The notes under the pieces are model-generated. The model saw nothing but the letters and a program-made list of their open reading frames with translations. It did no database searches and was not told where the DNA came from. The position numbers and the translations under genes are program-made. This document shows positions 35,698 to 44,682 of a DNA stretch of 64,000 bases, in pieces. The DNA is taken from assembly GCA_009912235.1 (NCBI GenBank), contig WNDS01000004.1, positions 1-64,000 of the forward strand. The letters run 5' to 3'. The stretch is from Stenotrophomonas maltophilia (lineage in GTDB: Bacteria; Pseudomonadota; Gammaproteobacteria; Xanthomonadales; Xanthomonadaceae). Each line of letters begins with the position of its first letter. Within the stretch, counting starts at the first letter, position 1.

Positions 35698-36744
35698 ATG
35701 GCATCAACGTCCTCTTCCCTGTGCCTGCTTCGCCTGTCCGCACTCGGGGATGTTACCCACGTGGCGCCCCTGGTGCGCACCCTGCAGGCAGCGCGGCCGG
35801 ACACGCCGATCCACTGGATCATCGACAAGGTCGGCCAGAAACTGCTCGACGGGCTGCCCGGCGTGACCTTCCATGCCTACGACAAGAAAACCGGCATGGC
35901 CGGGGTGAAGGCGCTGAAGAAGGAACTGCCACCGGGGCGCTTTGAAGCGCTGCTGCAGATGCAGGCGGCGTTCCGTGCCAACGTGCTGTCGGCCTTCATT
36001 CCGGCGCAGCGCCGCATCGGCTACGACCGTGCGCGCTCCAAGGACCTGCATGGGTTGTTCATCAACGAACGCATTCCCGACCGGCCCGGCATCCACGTGC
36101 TCGATGCGATCGGCAGTTTCTGCGAGCCGCTGGGCCTGCAGCAGACCACCGTGAGCTGGGACCTGGCGGTGCCGGAGGCGGCCCACGCCTGGGCGCAGGC
36201 GCAGTGGCAGGACGATGGCCGCCCGGTGCTGATGATCTCCCCCTGTTCCAGCCACGTGCTGCGCAACTGGTATGCCGACCGTTATGCGGCCGTGGCCAAC
36301 CATGCCGCCGCGCGTGGCTGGCGCGTGGTGCTGTGCGGCGGGCGCAGCACGCTGGAGCGCAGCATGGCCGACGCCATCCAGGCGCAGCTGCACACCCCGG
36401 CGCTGGACCTGGTGGGCAAGGACACCTTGAAGCAGCTGCCGGCACTGCTGGCCCGCGCCGCGCTGGTGATGACCCCGGACTCGGGCCCGATGCATATCGC
36501 CAATGCGATGGGCAGCAAGGTGTTGGGCCTGCACGCGGCCAGCAACCCGCACCGCAGCGGCCCCTATTCCGACCGCCGCTACTGCGTGGACCGCTATGAC
36601 GACGCCGCGCGCCGGTTCCTCGGCAAGCAGGCCGTCGACCTGAAATGGGGCACCAAGATCGAGTTCGACGAAGTGATGGAACTGATCGCCGTCGAGGATG
36701 GCATTGCCGCGTTCGAACGCTACGTGGCCGACCACCTGGGCTGA
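35698..36744 (+). CDS. Glycosyltransferase family 9 (heptosyltransferase-like)
   Basis: A 348-residue GT9 protein that probably adds a heptose or related sugar to the lipopolysaccharide core. The N terminus [19 protein letters not shown] is the family acceptor-side motif; [18 protein letters not shown] is the nucleotide-sugar site with a conserved Asp; [13 protein letters not shown] is also typical. It is divergent from kdkA, another core-modifying gene, which supports an LPS role. The exact donor is not resolvable. Confidence 0.87.
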   Translation: MASTSSSLCLLRLSALGDVTHVAPLVRTLQAARPDTPIHWIIDKVGQKLLDGLPGVTFHAYDKKTGMAGVKALKKELPPGRFEALLQMQAAFRANVLSAFIPAQRRIGYDRARSKDLHGLFINERIPDRPGIHVLDAIGSFCEPLGLQQTTVSWDLAVPEAAHAWAQAQWQDDGRPVLMISPCSSHVLRNWYADRYAAVANHAAARGWRVVLCGGRSTLERSMADAIQAQLHTPALDLVGKDTLKQLPALLARAALVMTPDSGPMHIANAMGSKVLGLHAASNPHRSGPYSDRRYCVDRYDDAARRFLGKQAVDLKWGTKIEFDEVMELIAVEDGIAAFERYVADHLG

Positions 36745-36766
36745 GCGGCACGCCCTGCGGCTACGG

Positions 36767-36789
36767 CGCCCCTGCGGTTCAGGGGCGCA
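36767..36789 (+). terminator. Hairpin after the GT9 gene
   Basis: GCGCCCCTG pairs with CAGGGGCGC around a short loop between two convergent genes. The T-run is weak. Confidence 0.45.
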
Positions 36790-36820
36790 AGGGCGGATTC
36801 GCCGATGGCGCCGCGCCCGC

Positions 36821-37225
36821 TCAGGAACGCGCGGCGTAATCCTGGTACGACTTTTCTTCCACGTAGACCGACCCCAGCGCCAGGTTGATCGCCTTCTTCA
36901 CCCGCGCGCGTTCGTCGTTGCGCAGGTACACGCTGCGCGCCAGGTCGATGAAGCCCTGGTCGAAGGCCTGCGCCTTTTCCTTCAGGCGGATATCGTCCTC
37001 GATGTCCCACAGCGCCTCGTTGACCGCCTTCAGCTCCGCGCGAAGCCGCACGATGTCCTTCACCGCCGCCGGGTGCGCCATCCAGGCCTGCTCCAGCGCC
37101 GACAGCTCCTTGCGCACGTTGGCCAGCTTGCCCTCATCGCTGATGCGCTCGGACTTGATCTGCAGGATCGAGATCTTGTCCAGCAGTTCGCCGAAGGACA
37201 CAGGCACGAGAATTTCAGCGGTCAT
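36821..37225 (-). CDS. DUF6165 protein
   Basis: A 134-residue mostly helical protein with the DUF6165 opening EILVPVSFGELLDKISILQIKSERI. It has heptad-like helices (residues 15-60 and 70-110) and no membrane segment or signal peptide. Related genes often lie near lipopolysaccharide or glycan genes, as here beside GT9. The start at 37225 gives the family start; a longer upstream reading is not conserved. Molecular function is unknown. Confidence 0.8.
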   Translation of the reverse strand: MTAEILVPVSFGELLDKISILQIKSERISDEGKLANVRKELSALEQAWMAHPAAVKDIVRLRAELKAVNEALWDIEDDIRLKEKAQAFDQGFIDLARSVYLRNDERARVKKAINLALGSVYVEEKSYQDYAARS

Positions 37226-37415
37226 GGGGAAAGCTCCAGCAGGTGATGCGCCCATGGTAACCCGCTGCACACCAACGCCGGCCCACGCGCCGTTCCCGCA
37301 TCGCCTGGGATGGAACAAGCCCCCTCTGATGACGAGCTGCCTCGAAAGTAACCCGCACGTTGCATCGCAACGTGCGAGGCGAAGCGCGCAAAGCGTGCAT
37401 CGCGTCCCGCGCCAG

Positions 37416-37458
37416 ATAAAAAAGAAGGGCTGCCTTTCGGCAGCCCTTCTTTTTTATC
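37416..37458 (-). terminator. Perfect long-stem terminator of tRNA-Ser(CGA)
   Basis: A stem of about 20 perfect base pairs (A-run, GAAGGGCTGCC, loop, GGCAGCCCTTC, T-run) is symmetric, so it works on both strands. The outermost pairs reach into the CCA end of the tRNA gene. Confidence 0.92.
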
Positions 37459-37549
37459 TGGCGGAGAGGGGGGGATTCGAACCCCCGAGGCGCTATAAAC
37501 GCCTGCCTGATTTCGAGTCAGGTACATTCAACCGCTCTGCCACCTCTCC
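37459..37549 (-). tRNA. tRNA-Ser (anticodon CGA)
   Basis: A 91-nt class II tRNA starting GGAGAGG with a long variable arm and encoded CCA. The anticodon loop CTCGAAA gives CGA, reading UCG. A good promoter lies upstream (37579-37607) and a long-stem terminator abuts the 3' end. Confidence 0.96.
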
Positions 37550-37578
37550 AGAAGTGCCCCGGCGAACCGTGGACGCGC

Positions 37579-37607
37579 ATCATACGAGGATGTGAGGCCC
37601 ACGACAA
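37579..37607 (-). promoter_or_regulatory. Promoter of tRNA-Ser(CGA)
   Basis: On the minus strand TTGTCG and TATGAT are separated by 17 nt, with the predicted start about 23 nt before the tRNA 5' end. Confidence 0.75.
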
Positions 37608-37712
37608 GTCATTGGCCGCATCGAACGTGAAATTTTCCTGCGGCAATGCCTTGCCGGATGCCCGCGCCACCGCGATGATGGCTTTTTTACGGCTGCCTCG
37701 CCCTTCCCCGCC

Positions 37713-38372
37713 ATGATCGAATTCGGACACCTAACCCGCCCCGGCCTGCGCCGCGAGCTCAACGAGGACACCTACCACGGTGACGGCGAGCTGGCCCTGT
37801 GGTTGGTGGCCGACGGCATCGGCGGCCCGGGCTGCGGCGAAGTGGCCAGCGCCCTGGCGCGGGAAACCATCGTGCGCGAAGTCCGCCGCGGGGCAGCGCT
37901 GGTGCATGCCATCCGCACCGCCGACGAAGAAATCATCCGCACCTCGCGCCGCCGCAAGGACACCCTGCCGATGGGCACCACCGTGGTGGCCGCACGCGTG
38001 CAGGGCAACCGCTATGAAGTGGCCTGGGTCGGCGACAGCAGCGCCTACCTGTGACGCGATGGCGCCCTGGCCCAGCTCAGCCAGGACCACATCGTGGAAC
38101 AGGACCTGATGGCCCAGGGCAACCTGACCGCCGAGCAGGCCCAGGCCCGCCCGCACCTCAACGTGGCCACCACCCGCGGCGAACTGCGCCCGGGCATGCA
38201 GCTGCTACTGTGCAGTGATGGCCTGAGCGAGGAAGTGGACGAGCGCAGCATTGCCCGCACGCTGGACTTCGACGATGCCATCGCCCAGGAATGCGTCGAC
38301 ACCCTGGTGGCTGCGGCGCTGGACAAGGGCGGCCGCGACAACATCACGGTGATCCTGGTGCGCTGCCACTAG
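37713..38372 (+). pseudogene. PP2C-family Ser/Thr phosphatase gene with an in-frame TGA
   Basis: Encodes a 219-residue PPM/PP2C phosphatase if the TGA at 38052-38054 (codon 114) is read through. Metal-binding motifs are all present: ELNEDTYHGD, VADGIGG, MGTTVVAA, WVGDSSAYL before the stop, and CSDGLSEEV and GGRDNITVILV after it. The stop lies in GDSSAYL-x-RDGAL, where PP2C proteins have Trp or a similar residue, so TGG to TGA is the likely change. It is probably a functional phosphatase with a consensus error, since the frame downstream is perfectly kept. Confidence 0.85.
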
Positions 38373-38378
38373 AGGCTG

Positions 38379-38402
38379 CCCCGCGCCCGTTCGGGCGCGG
38401 GG
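38379..38402. terminator. Hairpin between PP2C gene and dnaQ
   Basis: CCCCGCGCCCG and CGGGCGCGGGG form a strong stem between convergent genes. A run of nine C follows at 38411-38419. No T-run. Confidence 0.55.
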
Positions 38403-38425
38403 TGCCGGCACCCCCCCCCGCGCCC

Positions 38426-39157
38426 TCAGGCGCTGGCGGGCGCTTCCGCTTTCGGGCCGTCCCACAGCGCATGGCCGGCCTTCTTGCGCAGGCGCTCCAG
38501 CCGCGCGGCATGGGCGTCAAGCTCCGACGGCGTGGCCGCCACCCGCGGCCGCGGCAGCAGCTGGCTGGCATCGAAGGCCTGCAGCAGCGCACCGCCGGCA
38601 CCGCCATCCTCGTCGCCCAGGCCGAAGCCGATCTCTTCCTGGCCGGACGTCAGTGCGATGTAGACATCGCCCAGGATCTGCGCATCCAGCAGGCCGCCGT
38701 GCAGCGCACGGTGCGAGTTGTCCACGCCCAGCCGCTTGCACAGCGCGTCCAGCGAATTGCGCTGGCCCGGGAACTGCTCGCGCGCCATCGCCAGGGTATC
38801 GATCACCGTGCAGCGGTCGGTGATCTTCCCGTACTGCGGCCCCAGCAGCGAAAGCTCGTTGTCGAGGAAGCCCAGGTCGAACGCCGCGTTGTGGATGATC
38901 AGCTCGGCACCATCGATGAACGCCAGGAACTCATCGGCGATCTGCGCGAACTCCGGCTTGTCGTCGAGGAATTCCAGGGTCAGGCCGGTGACTTCCTGCG
39001 CGCCCTGCTCGAACACGCAGTCCGGCTTGATGTACTGGTGGTAGTTGTTGCCGGTCGGGCGGCGCTTGAACAGCTCCACGCAGCCGATTTCGACGATGCG
39101 GTTGCCCTTCTTCCACTCCAGGCCGGTGGTTTCGGTATCAAGGATGATCTGACGCAT
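38426..39157 (-). CDS. dnaQ: DNA polymerase III epsilon subunit (3'-5' proofreading exonuclease)
   Basis: A 243-residue DEDDh exonuclease that proofreads for the replicative polymerase. ExoI is ILDTETTGLEW near residue 5, ExoII is IIHNAAFDLGFLD, and ExoIII is SHRALHGGLLDAQIL. The C-terminal tail after about residue 190 would bind the alpha subunit. The start at 39157 (MRQIILDTETTG) lies 4 nt after the rnhA stop; the rnhA-dnaQ pair in one direction is a common arrangement. Confidence 0.95.
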   Translation of the reverse strand: MRQIILDTETTGLEWKKGNRIVEIGCVELFKRRPTGNNYHQYIKPDCVFEQGAQEVTGLTLEFLDDKPEFAQIADEFLAFIDGAELIIHNAAFDLGFLDNELSLLGPQYGKITDRCTVIDTLAMAREQFPGQRNSLDALCKRLGVDNSHRALHGGLLDAQILGDVYIALTSGQEEIGFGLGDEDGGAGGALLQAFDASQLLPRPRVAATPSELDAHAARLERLRKKAGHALWDGPKAEAPASA

Positions 39158-39161
39158 GGGC

Positions 39162-39614
39162 TCAGTGTACCGGGGTGGTGTCGCGGATCTGGGTGGCGGC
39201 GTTGCGGGCCAGGGTATCGACGCGCTCGTTGTCCGGGTCACCGGAATGTCCCTTCACCCAGCGCCAGTCGATCTGGTGGCGCAGGGTGGCCGCCTGCAGG
39301 CGCTCCCACAGCTCGCGGTTCTTCACCGGGTCGCCGCCGGCCGTCTTCCAGTTCTTGCGGATCCAGCCGGGCAGCCACTGGGTCAGGCCCTGGCGTACGT
39401 ACTGTGAATCGGTATAGAGCACGATCTGGCACGGCTCGGTCAGCGCTTCGAGGCCGGAAATGGCCGCCATCAGCTCCATGCGGTTGTTGGTGGTGTGCGC
39501 CTCGCCACCACTCAGCTCGCGCTCGTGGTCCTTGTAGCGCAGCAGCGCGGCCCAGCCACCGGGGCCGGGGTTGCCCAGGCAGGAGCCGTCGGTGTGGATT
39601 TCAATGGTTTTCAA
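39162..39614 (-). CDS. rnhA: Ribonuclease HI
   Basis: A 150-residue RNase H1 that degrades RNA in RNA-DNA hybrids. The DEDD carboxylates are visible: Asp in [14 protein letters not shown], Glu in NNRMELMA, Asp in LYTDSQYV and Asp in [11 protein letters not shown]; the basic handle is [10 protein letters not shown]. It is followed by dnaQ with a 4-nt gap and preceded by a methyltransferase gene in the same direction. Confidence 0.97.
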   Translation of the reverse strand: MKTIEIHTDGSCLGNPGPGGWAALLRYKDHERELSGGEAHTTNNRMELMAAISGLEALTEPCQIVLYTDSQYVRQGLTQWLPGWIRKNWKTAGGDPVKNRELWERLQAATLRHQIDWRWVKGHSGDPDNERVDTLARNAATQIRDTTPVH

Positions 39615-39626
39615 TACAACTCCAGA

Positions 39627-40271
39627 TCAGGTAGCAACAGTGCCGCGCCAGCGCACCGGCAACGGGGTCGGCCCGGGCAGGGCCAGCGTGCGTTTTTCGG
39701 CATGGAACAGGCAGGCTGCCCGCAGCGGGGCCCAGCCGGTGCGGCGGCGGCTGCCGCTGCCCTGCCAGACCGGGCCCAGGTAGCGCACGTCGTCGCACTC
39801 CAGCCCATGCCGCCCCAGCAGCTGGCGGATGCGCTGGGGGGTGCGCACCACCAGCCCATGCTGGCGCCAGCGGGCGCGGAACGGGCTGAACGGGTTGAGG
39901 CTGCTCAGCCACAGGTGCCCGCCCGGCATCAGCACGCGCTCGCACTCGTCCAGCAGCGCATCAGCATCACCGGCGGTGACATGCTGCAGCACGATCGCGT
40001 TGACGCTCTCGTTGGCTATCGGCAGCGGCAGGCCACACCGGGCCTGGCCGGCATAGCCATGGCCCTGCCGGTACAGGCGCAGGCCGCGCCCGCCCAGCTG
40101 CGCATCGGCCAGCCAGGCGGCGCTGGGGGCGATCCACAGCCAGGGCTGGGTCGGCAGGGCCGACAGCGCCGGCAGCAGCAGCTGCCGCTCCAGCACGCGC
40201 AGTGGCGCCGCCGGCTCGCTGTCGAACCACGGCGCCGCGCTCGCTTGACGGAGGCTCTGCAGGACGGGCAT
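39627..40271 (-). CDS. Class I SAM-dependent methyltransferase
   Basis: A 214-residue methyltransferase-like protein of the Methyltransf_11 type. The central part [34 protein letters not shown] has the post-motif pattern of SAM methyltransferases, although the Gly-rich motif I is weak ([12 protein letters not shown]). It lies directly upstream of rnhA-dnaQ in the same direction, an order seen in many gammaproteobacteria. The ATG is 12 bp from the divergent gloB start. A TAGAAT box 7 nt before the ATG suggests a leaderless mRNA. The substrate is unknown. Confidence 0.82.
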   Translation of the reverse strand: MPVLQSLRQASAAPWFDSEPAAPLRVLERQLLLPALSALPTQPWLWIAPSAAWLADAQLGGRGLRLYRQGHGYAGQARCGLPLPIANESVNAIVLQHVTAGDADALLDECERVLMPGGHLWLSSLNPFSPFRARWRQHGLVVRTPQRIRQLLGRHGLECDDVRYLGPVWQGSGSRRRTGWAPLRAACLFHAEKRTLALPGPTPLPVRWRGTVAT

Positions 40272-40283
40272 GGTTCCAATTCT

Positions 40284-41048
40284 ATGCGACTGACTGCCCT
40301 GCCCGCATTGGCGGACAACTATATCTGGATGCTGCTGGCCGACGACGGCGCAGCGATCGTGGTCGATCCCGGCGATGCTGCCCCGGTGCTGGCCCTGGCC
40401 GCGCAGGGCGTGCACGTGGACACGATCCTGCTGACCCACCACCACGATGACCACATCGGTGGCGTGCCGGCGCTGCTGCAGCGGTTTCCGGCCGCACGGG
40501 TGGTGGCGCCGGTGGAGGAGCGCATCCCCACGGCGACCGAGCGGGTGGGTGAAGGTCAACGCGTTCAGGCACTGGGGCAGACGTTCCACGTACTATCCGT
40601 GCCCGGGCACACCCGCAGCCACATCGCGTTTCACACCGCTGAACATCTTTTCAGTGGCGATTCGTTGTTCAGCCTGGGCTGTGGGCGCCTGTTCGAAGGT
40701 ACGCCGTCCCAGCTGCTGGCGTCGATGCGCAAGCTGGGTACCCTGCCCGCGCAACTGCTGTTATGTTGCGCCCATGAGTACACCGTGTCAAATGCCGTCT
40801 TCGCGCGGCATGTCGACCCCGCCAACGCTGCCCTGTGGCAGCGCCAAGAGGAGGCTTTGGCCATGCGCCGCGATGACCGTTCCACCCTGCCGGTAACCCT
40901 GGCCAGCGAACTGCAGTGCAATCCGTTCCTGCGTGCCCACACCGCGCCCGTGCGCGCAGCGGTGGCGGCGCACCTGGGCCGCGAGGTCACAGACGACCTC
41001 GACGTCATGGCCGGGCTCCGGCACTGGAAAGACGGCTTCCGCGCATGA
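40284..41048 (+). CDS. gloB: Hydroxyacylglutathione hydrolase (glyoxalase II)
   Basis: A 254-residue metallo-beta-lactamase-fold enzyme that hydrolyses S-D-lactoylglutathione in methylglyoxal detoxification. The metal-binding motif [13 protein letters not shown] is near residue 55, the next ligands are in [11 protein letters not shown] and [17 protein letters not shown], and [13 protein letters not shown] matches the family. Divergent from the methyltransferase with only 12 bp between, so its promoter must lie inside the neighbouring gene. The stop overlaps mltD (ATGA). Confidence 0.94.
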   Translation: MRLTALPALADNYIWMLLADDGAAIVVDPGDAAPVLALAAQGVHVDTILLTHHHDDHIGGVPALLQRFPAARVVAPVEERIPTATERVGEGQRVQALGQTFHVLSVPGHTRSHIAFHTAEHLFSGDSLFSLGCGRLFEGTPSQLLASMRKLGTLPAQLLLCCAHEYTVSNAVFARHVDPANAALWQRQEEALAMRRDDRSTLPVTLASELQCNPFLRAHTAPVRAAVAAHLGREVTDDLDVMAGLRHWKDGFRA

Positions 41049-42259
41049 TGCGCCGAAGTCTGCCGCTGGCCCTGGGCCTTGTCCTGGGGCTGGCCGGAAC
41101 CGCGGGCGCGCAGTCGCTGGGCGCCGGCATCAGCCAGAACCTGTCCGCCGCCGCCTCGTTGCCGCTGGATGCGGCCGCGCTGCCGCCGCCGAGCGTGCGC
41201 AACGGCCAGGACATCTTCGCCAGCTTCCGCCAGGGCCTGGCCGAACCCACCTGTGACGCCGAGGCCGCCAGCCCGCGCTGGCAGGAACAGTTCGCCCACG
41301 CCCCGGCCCGCCTGGCCAACCATGACGACGATGCGCTGGTGCTGTTCGGCTATGTGGTCGAAGAGCTGCGCAAGGCCAGCCTGCCCACCGAATTCGCGCT
41401 CATCCCGTTCGTGGAGAGCGGCTACCGGCCCAACGCCCGCAACGGCGGTGGCCCGACCGGCCTGTGGCAGTTCATCGCCACCACCGCCCGCAACCACCGC
41501 GTGCCGATGGAAAAGGGCTACGACGGCCGCCTCTCGGCCGTGGATACCACCCAGGCCGCGGTGCGTTACCTGAAGACCCTGCATGGCATGTTCGGTGGCG
41601 ACTGGCGCCTGGCCACCATGGCCTACAACGCCGGCGAGTACCGCGTGCTGCAGTCGCTGCGCAAGGCCGGCATGAATGCCAGCAACGCGCGCCCGGCCGC
41701 CCTGCCCGGCCTGTCACCGATCACCTACGCCTACGTGGAGAAGCTCCACGCGTTGGCCTGCGTGCTGGAAGACGCCGAGGAGCAGCCGGCGGTGATGGCC
41801 TCGCTGGACCGCACCGTGCCGGTGCTCAAGGCGCATGCCCTGCCTGCCGGCACCAGCGTGCAGCAGTGGGCCGCACAGCGCGCCCTGGACCCGGCCCGCA
41901 TCGCGCGCCTGAACCCGGCGCTGCCCAGCAACGGCAAAGCCGCCGCCGCCACCCGAGTGCCGGCCCCGGTGACCACCTCCAGCGCCAGCCTGGCCGATGC
42001 GGCCAACGCCATGGTGGCCAGCACCACGCCCGACCCGGCCACGGCCCCCGCCAGCGCCCAGCCGGTTCCGGTGGTTACCCGTGCCGTGGCCAGCGTGGTC
42101 GATCGCCCGCGGGCGCGCCGCCACACCGTGCGCGATGGTGAATCGGCGTGGACCATCGCCCGCCGCTACGGCATGCCGGTGAAGGCGCTGCTGTCGCTGA
42201 ACGGCCTGAGCGGCAACGCCATCCTCAAGCCCGGCGCCGTGCTGCGCATCGAAGACTGA
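41045..42259 (+). CDS. mltD: Lytic murein transglycosylase MltD-like, with LysM
   Basis: A 404-residue periplasmic lytic transglycosylase. The signal peptide is residues about 1-21 ([16 protein letters not shown]). The SLT domain holds the catalytic Glu in [14 protein letters not shown] and the pattern GPTGLWQFI and [11 protein letters not shown]. An Ala/Pro/Thr-rich linker leads to one C-terminal LysM ([19 protein letters not shown]) that binds glycan. Two adjacent ATGs exist (41045, 41048); the first overlaps the gloB stop. The gloB-mltD order is as in E. coli. No lipobox is seen, unlike E. coli MltD. Confidence 0.92.
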   Translation: MMRRSLPLALGLVLGLAGTAGAQSLGAGISQNLSAAASLPLDAAALPPPSVRNGQDIFASFRQGLAEPTCDAEAASPRWQEQFAHAPARLANHDDDALVLFGYVVEELRKASLPTEFALIPFVESGYRPNARNGGGPTGLWQFIATTARNHRVPMEKGYDGRLSAVDTTQAAVRYLKTLHGMFGGDWRLATMAYNAGEYRVLQSLRKAGMNASNARPAALPGLSPITYAYVEKLHALACVLEDAEEQPAVMASLDRTVPVLKAHALPAGTSVQQWAAQRALDPARIARLNPALPSNGKAAAATRVPAPVTTSSASLADAANAMVASTTPDPATAPASAQPVPVVTRAVASVVDRPRARRHTVRDGESAWTIARRYGMPVKALLSLNGLSGNAILKPGAVLRIED

Positions 42260-42335
42260 GCATTCGCAGAAGCCACCGCCCGCGTGCAGCGTGGAGCGGT
42301 GGTGTGGGTGACCGCGTGTTATCCGGGAAGGCCCC

Positions 42336-42358
42336 ATCCACGCATGGCGTGGCTCTAC
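42336..42358 (-). repeat. SMAG REP copy 1 (mltD-ppiD gap)
   Basis: The minus strand reads GTAGAGCCACGCC-ATGCGTGGAT: GTAG head plus palindrome CCACGC/GCGTGG. Opposite in orientation to the next two copies. Confidence 0.85.
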
Positions 42359-42379
42359 AGAAGCGGGCCCGATGCCCGG

Positions 42380-42402
42380 GTAGAACCACGCCATGCGTGG
42401 AT
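42380..42402 (+). repeat. SMAG REP copy 2 (mltD-ppiD gap)
   Basis: GTAG head followed by AACCACGCCATGCGTGGAT. Differs from copy 1 at one position. Confidence 0.85.
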
Positions 42403-42453
42403 ACGCAGCCCCGGCCATCACGCAGGCCCGCCCAGCGACCCCGCGCCGCCCAG

Positions 42454-42476
42454 GTAGATCCACGCCATGCGTGGAT
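42454..42476 (+). repeat. SMAG REP copy 3 (mltD-ppiD gap)
   Basis: GTAG head followed by ATCCACGCCATGCGTGGAT, a fully symmetric stem. Same orientation as copy 2, 74 bp downstream. Confidence 0.85.
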
Positions 42477-42518
42477 ACCCAGCCCTGGCCATCACGCCCA
42501 ACCCGCCCCTCAAAACAA

Positions 42519-42545
42519 AAGGCCCGGCAATGCCGGGCCTTCTGC
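42519..42545 (-). terminator. Terminator of ppiD
   Basis: AAGGCCCGGCA pairs with TGCCGGGCCTT; on the minus strand a T-rich run (TTTTGTTTTG) follows. It is 20 nt after the ppiD stop. Confidence 0.88.
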
Positions 42546-42564
42546 GTTCCTGCGGCCGCGAGGC

Positions 42565-44520
42565 TTACAGGTTGTTTTCGGTGGTCTGCACCAGGTAATG
42601 CTTGCGCACCGCATCGATGTAGGCCTTGGCGGCCGACATGCCATCGATCTGGCTCAGCTGCTGCTTCAGCTGGTTCTGCTGTTCCGGCGTCACTTCCTTG
42701 ATGTTGCCCGGGGTGACCTTGGTGACGGCATAGACCAGCACGTGGCCATTGGCATCGACCTTGCCGTAGCTCGGCTTGCCTTCGGCCGGCAACGGTGCGC
42801 TGAACACGGCGTGGTTGATTTCCGGGGTCGGCACCGGCTGGGTGCGCGGCAGGCCCGGCAGCGGGCTGACCTGCAGCTTCTCGGCCGCAGCCAGGCCCTG
42901 CAGGGTCTGGCCGCCCTTCAGCTTGGCCAGCAGCGCATCGGCTGCCTTCTCGGCCGCTTGGCGCTGGCGGACGGCGTGGATGGCCGCGATGACCTTCTCG
43001 CGGGCCTTCTCCAGCGACAGCGCCTGCTCTTCGGTATGGCCGGCCACGCGGATCACCACGCTGTGGTCGGTGGCGTTGCCCAGGGCGATCGGATCGCTGG
43101 ACGTGCCGTCCTGCACCAGCACTTCGGAGAACGCAGCGCGCAGCACCGCCGGGTCGGCCAGGATGCCGGCCGCATCGGCGCGGCTGACCGGGCCCACGGT
43201 GTTCAGCTGCAGACCCACTTCCTTGGCGGCATCAGCCAGGTCGCTCGGGCTGCGGTTGATGGCGTCGACCAGGCGGCCGGCCAGCTGGTTGTAGCCGCTG
43301 TCGGCACGGGCCTTGGTTTCCTCGGCCAGCAGCTGGTCGCGCACCGCTTCGAACGGCTTGCCCTGGCCACCGCGGATCTCGCGCACCTGGATTACGTGGT
43401 AACCGAAATCGGTCTTGACCGGGCCCACGATGTCACCGGCCTTGGCGGCGAACAGCGCGTCTTCGAACGGCTTCACCATCGCGCCGTGTTCCACCCAGCC
43501 CAGGTCACCGCCCTGGCCCTTGGAACCGGTGTCGTCCGAATTGGCCTTGGCCAGTGCGGCGAAATCGGCGCCCGGCTTCTTCGCGTCGGCCGCCAGCTTG
43601 GCGGCCTTGGCTTCGGCACCGTCGCCGGTGATCAGGATGTGCGAGGCCAGGCGCTGTTCGGGCGAAACGAACTTGGCCTTTTCATCCTCATAGCGCTTGC
43701 GCAGTGCCGCCTCATCCGGCGCGGCCGGGGCCGGCAGGGTGGCGCCGTTGATTTCCACGTACTCCAGGCTCACGGTTTCCGGCTGGCGGAAATCCTTGGT
43801 GTGCGCGTCGTACCACTGCTTGATCTGCGCATCGGTCACCGGCGTGGTGTCTTCCGGCACCGGCGGCAGTGCGGCGATTTCCACATCGCGGGTTTCACCC
43901 AGCAGCTTCAGCAGGCGCTCGGTCTCGGCCTGGCTGACGAAGCCGGAGTTCTGCAGGCCCGACGGAATGACCGACTGCTGCAGGCTCTGGCGCACCAGTT
44001 CCTGGAACTGGGTGGGCGTACGCGGCGGGTTGCCGCCGGCCAGCGCCAGACGGTACTGGCTGTCGTTGAACTTGCTATCCGGGCCCTGGAAGGCCGGCAT
44101 GTTGGCGATGTACTCGCGCACGGCGGCATCGCCCACGGCCACGCCCACCTGCTCACCGGCCAGGCGCACCACGGTCTCGTCGATCAGCTGGTCCAGCACC
44201 AGCAGCTTGTTCTCGGTGCTTTCAAACGCACGCGGGTCGAAATCTTCGCCCTGGCGCTGGCGCTCGCCCTGGCGCACCTGCTCGAAACGCTCGCGGAATT
44301 CCTGCGCGCTGATCTCATGGTGCTTCCACAGCAGGCGTGCCGGCCACCACGACGGTGCCGAATACCACCAGCTCGGGGGAGCGGACACCTTGGCCACGTT
44401 CTGCGAACCGACGCCACCGAGGTAGCTGTTGTCGATCACGAACAGGAACGGAATAATCAGCAGCCCCAGGATCACGGTGACGATCCAGCCTGAGGTCTTG
44501 TCGCGGAGTTTCTGCAGCAT
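42565..44520 (-). CDS. ppiD: Peptidyl-prolyl cis-trans isomerase PpiD
   Basis: A 651-residue inner-membrane periplasmic chaperone. One N-terminal membrane helix (residues about 12-31, WIVTVILGLLIIPFLFVID) anchors a SurA-N-like domain, a parvulin domain (residues about 260-360: ILITGDGAEAKA, KGQGGDLGWVEHGAMVKPFEDALF, YHVIQVREI) and a long C-terminal helical region. PpiD sits at the SecYEG exit and helps outer-membrane proteins fold. The start at 44520 gives the family N terminus MLQKLRDKTSG; no strong Shine-Dalgarno precedes it. It is near lon and hupB, as in E. coli (lon-hupB-ppiD). Confidence 0.93.
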   Translation of the reverse strand: MLQKLRDKTSGWIVTVILGLLIIPFLFVIDNSYLGGVGSQNVAKVSAPPSWWYSAPSWWPARLLWKHHEISAQEFRERFEQVRQGERQRQGEDFDPRAFESTENKLLVLDQLIDETVVRLAGEQVGVAVGDAAVREYIANMPAFQGPDSKFNDSQYRLALAGGNPPRTPTQFQELVRQSLQQSVIPSGLQNSGFVSQAETERLLKLLGETRDVEIAALPPVPEDTTPVTDAQIKQWYDAHTKDFRQPETVSLEYVEINGATLPAPAAPDEAALRKRYEDEKAKFVSPEQRLASHILITGDGAEAKAAKLAADAKKPGADFAALAKANSDDTGSKGQGGDLGWVEHGAMVKPFEDALFAAKAGDIVGPVKTDFGYHVIQVREIRGGQGKPFEAVRDQLLAEETKARADSGYNQLAGRLVDAINRSPSDLADAAKEVGLQLNTVGPVSRADAAGILADPAVLRAAFSEVLVQDGTSSDPIALGNATDHSVVIRVAGHTEEQALSLEKAREKVIAAIHAVRQRQAAEKAADALLAKLKGGQTLQGLAAAEKLQVSPLPGLPRTQPVPTPEINHAVFSAPLPAEGKPSYGKVDANGHVLVYAVTKVTPGNIKEVTPEQQNQLKQQLSQIDGMSAAKAYIDAVRKHYLVQTTENNL

Positions 44521-44682
44521 GAGAGGAATCAAGGCCTGATTGGCGAGCCCAGCAGTGTAACCCGCTTCGCCGCAGGGACCAAAAACCGGGCCGGTGCAGG
44601 CGCGGCAAGGCCTGGCGATGATGTCGCCGGCAGCCCGCTGGGTGCCGCTTGCCATGGCGGACACAGCTGCGGGCGACACAAA

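Larger units (their letters stand above)
42260..42564. other. Intergenic region with three REP elements
   Basis: A 305-bp non-coding gap between convergent mltD and ppiD. It holds three copies of one palindromic element (listed separately) and the ppiD terminator. No gene was found in it. Confidence 0.7.

Noticed and set aside
15415..38054. TGA read as Trp or selenocysteine throughout this organism
   Set aside because: Many genes in the window end in TGA at the expected place (for example holB, tmk, gloB, grxC), so TGA is a normal stop. No SECIS-like hairpin or Cys alignment supports selenocysteine; the expected residue is Trp.
43200..44520. Frameshift in ppiD because of repeated Trp codons near the N terminus
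   Set aside because: The frame is open across the gene and all PpiD domains are in order; the PSWW repeats are genuine.
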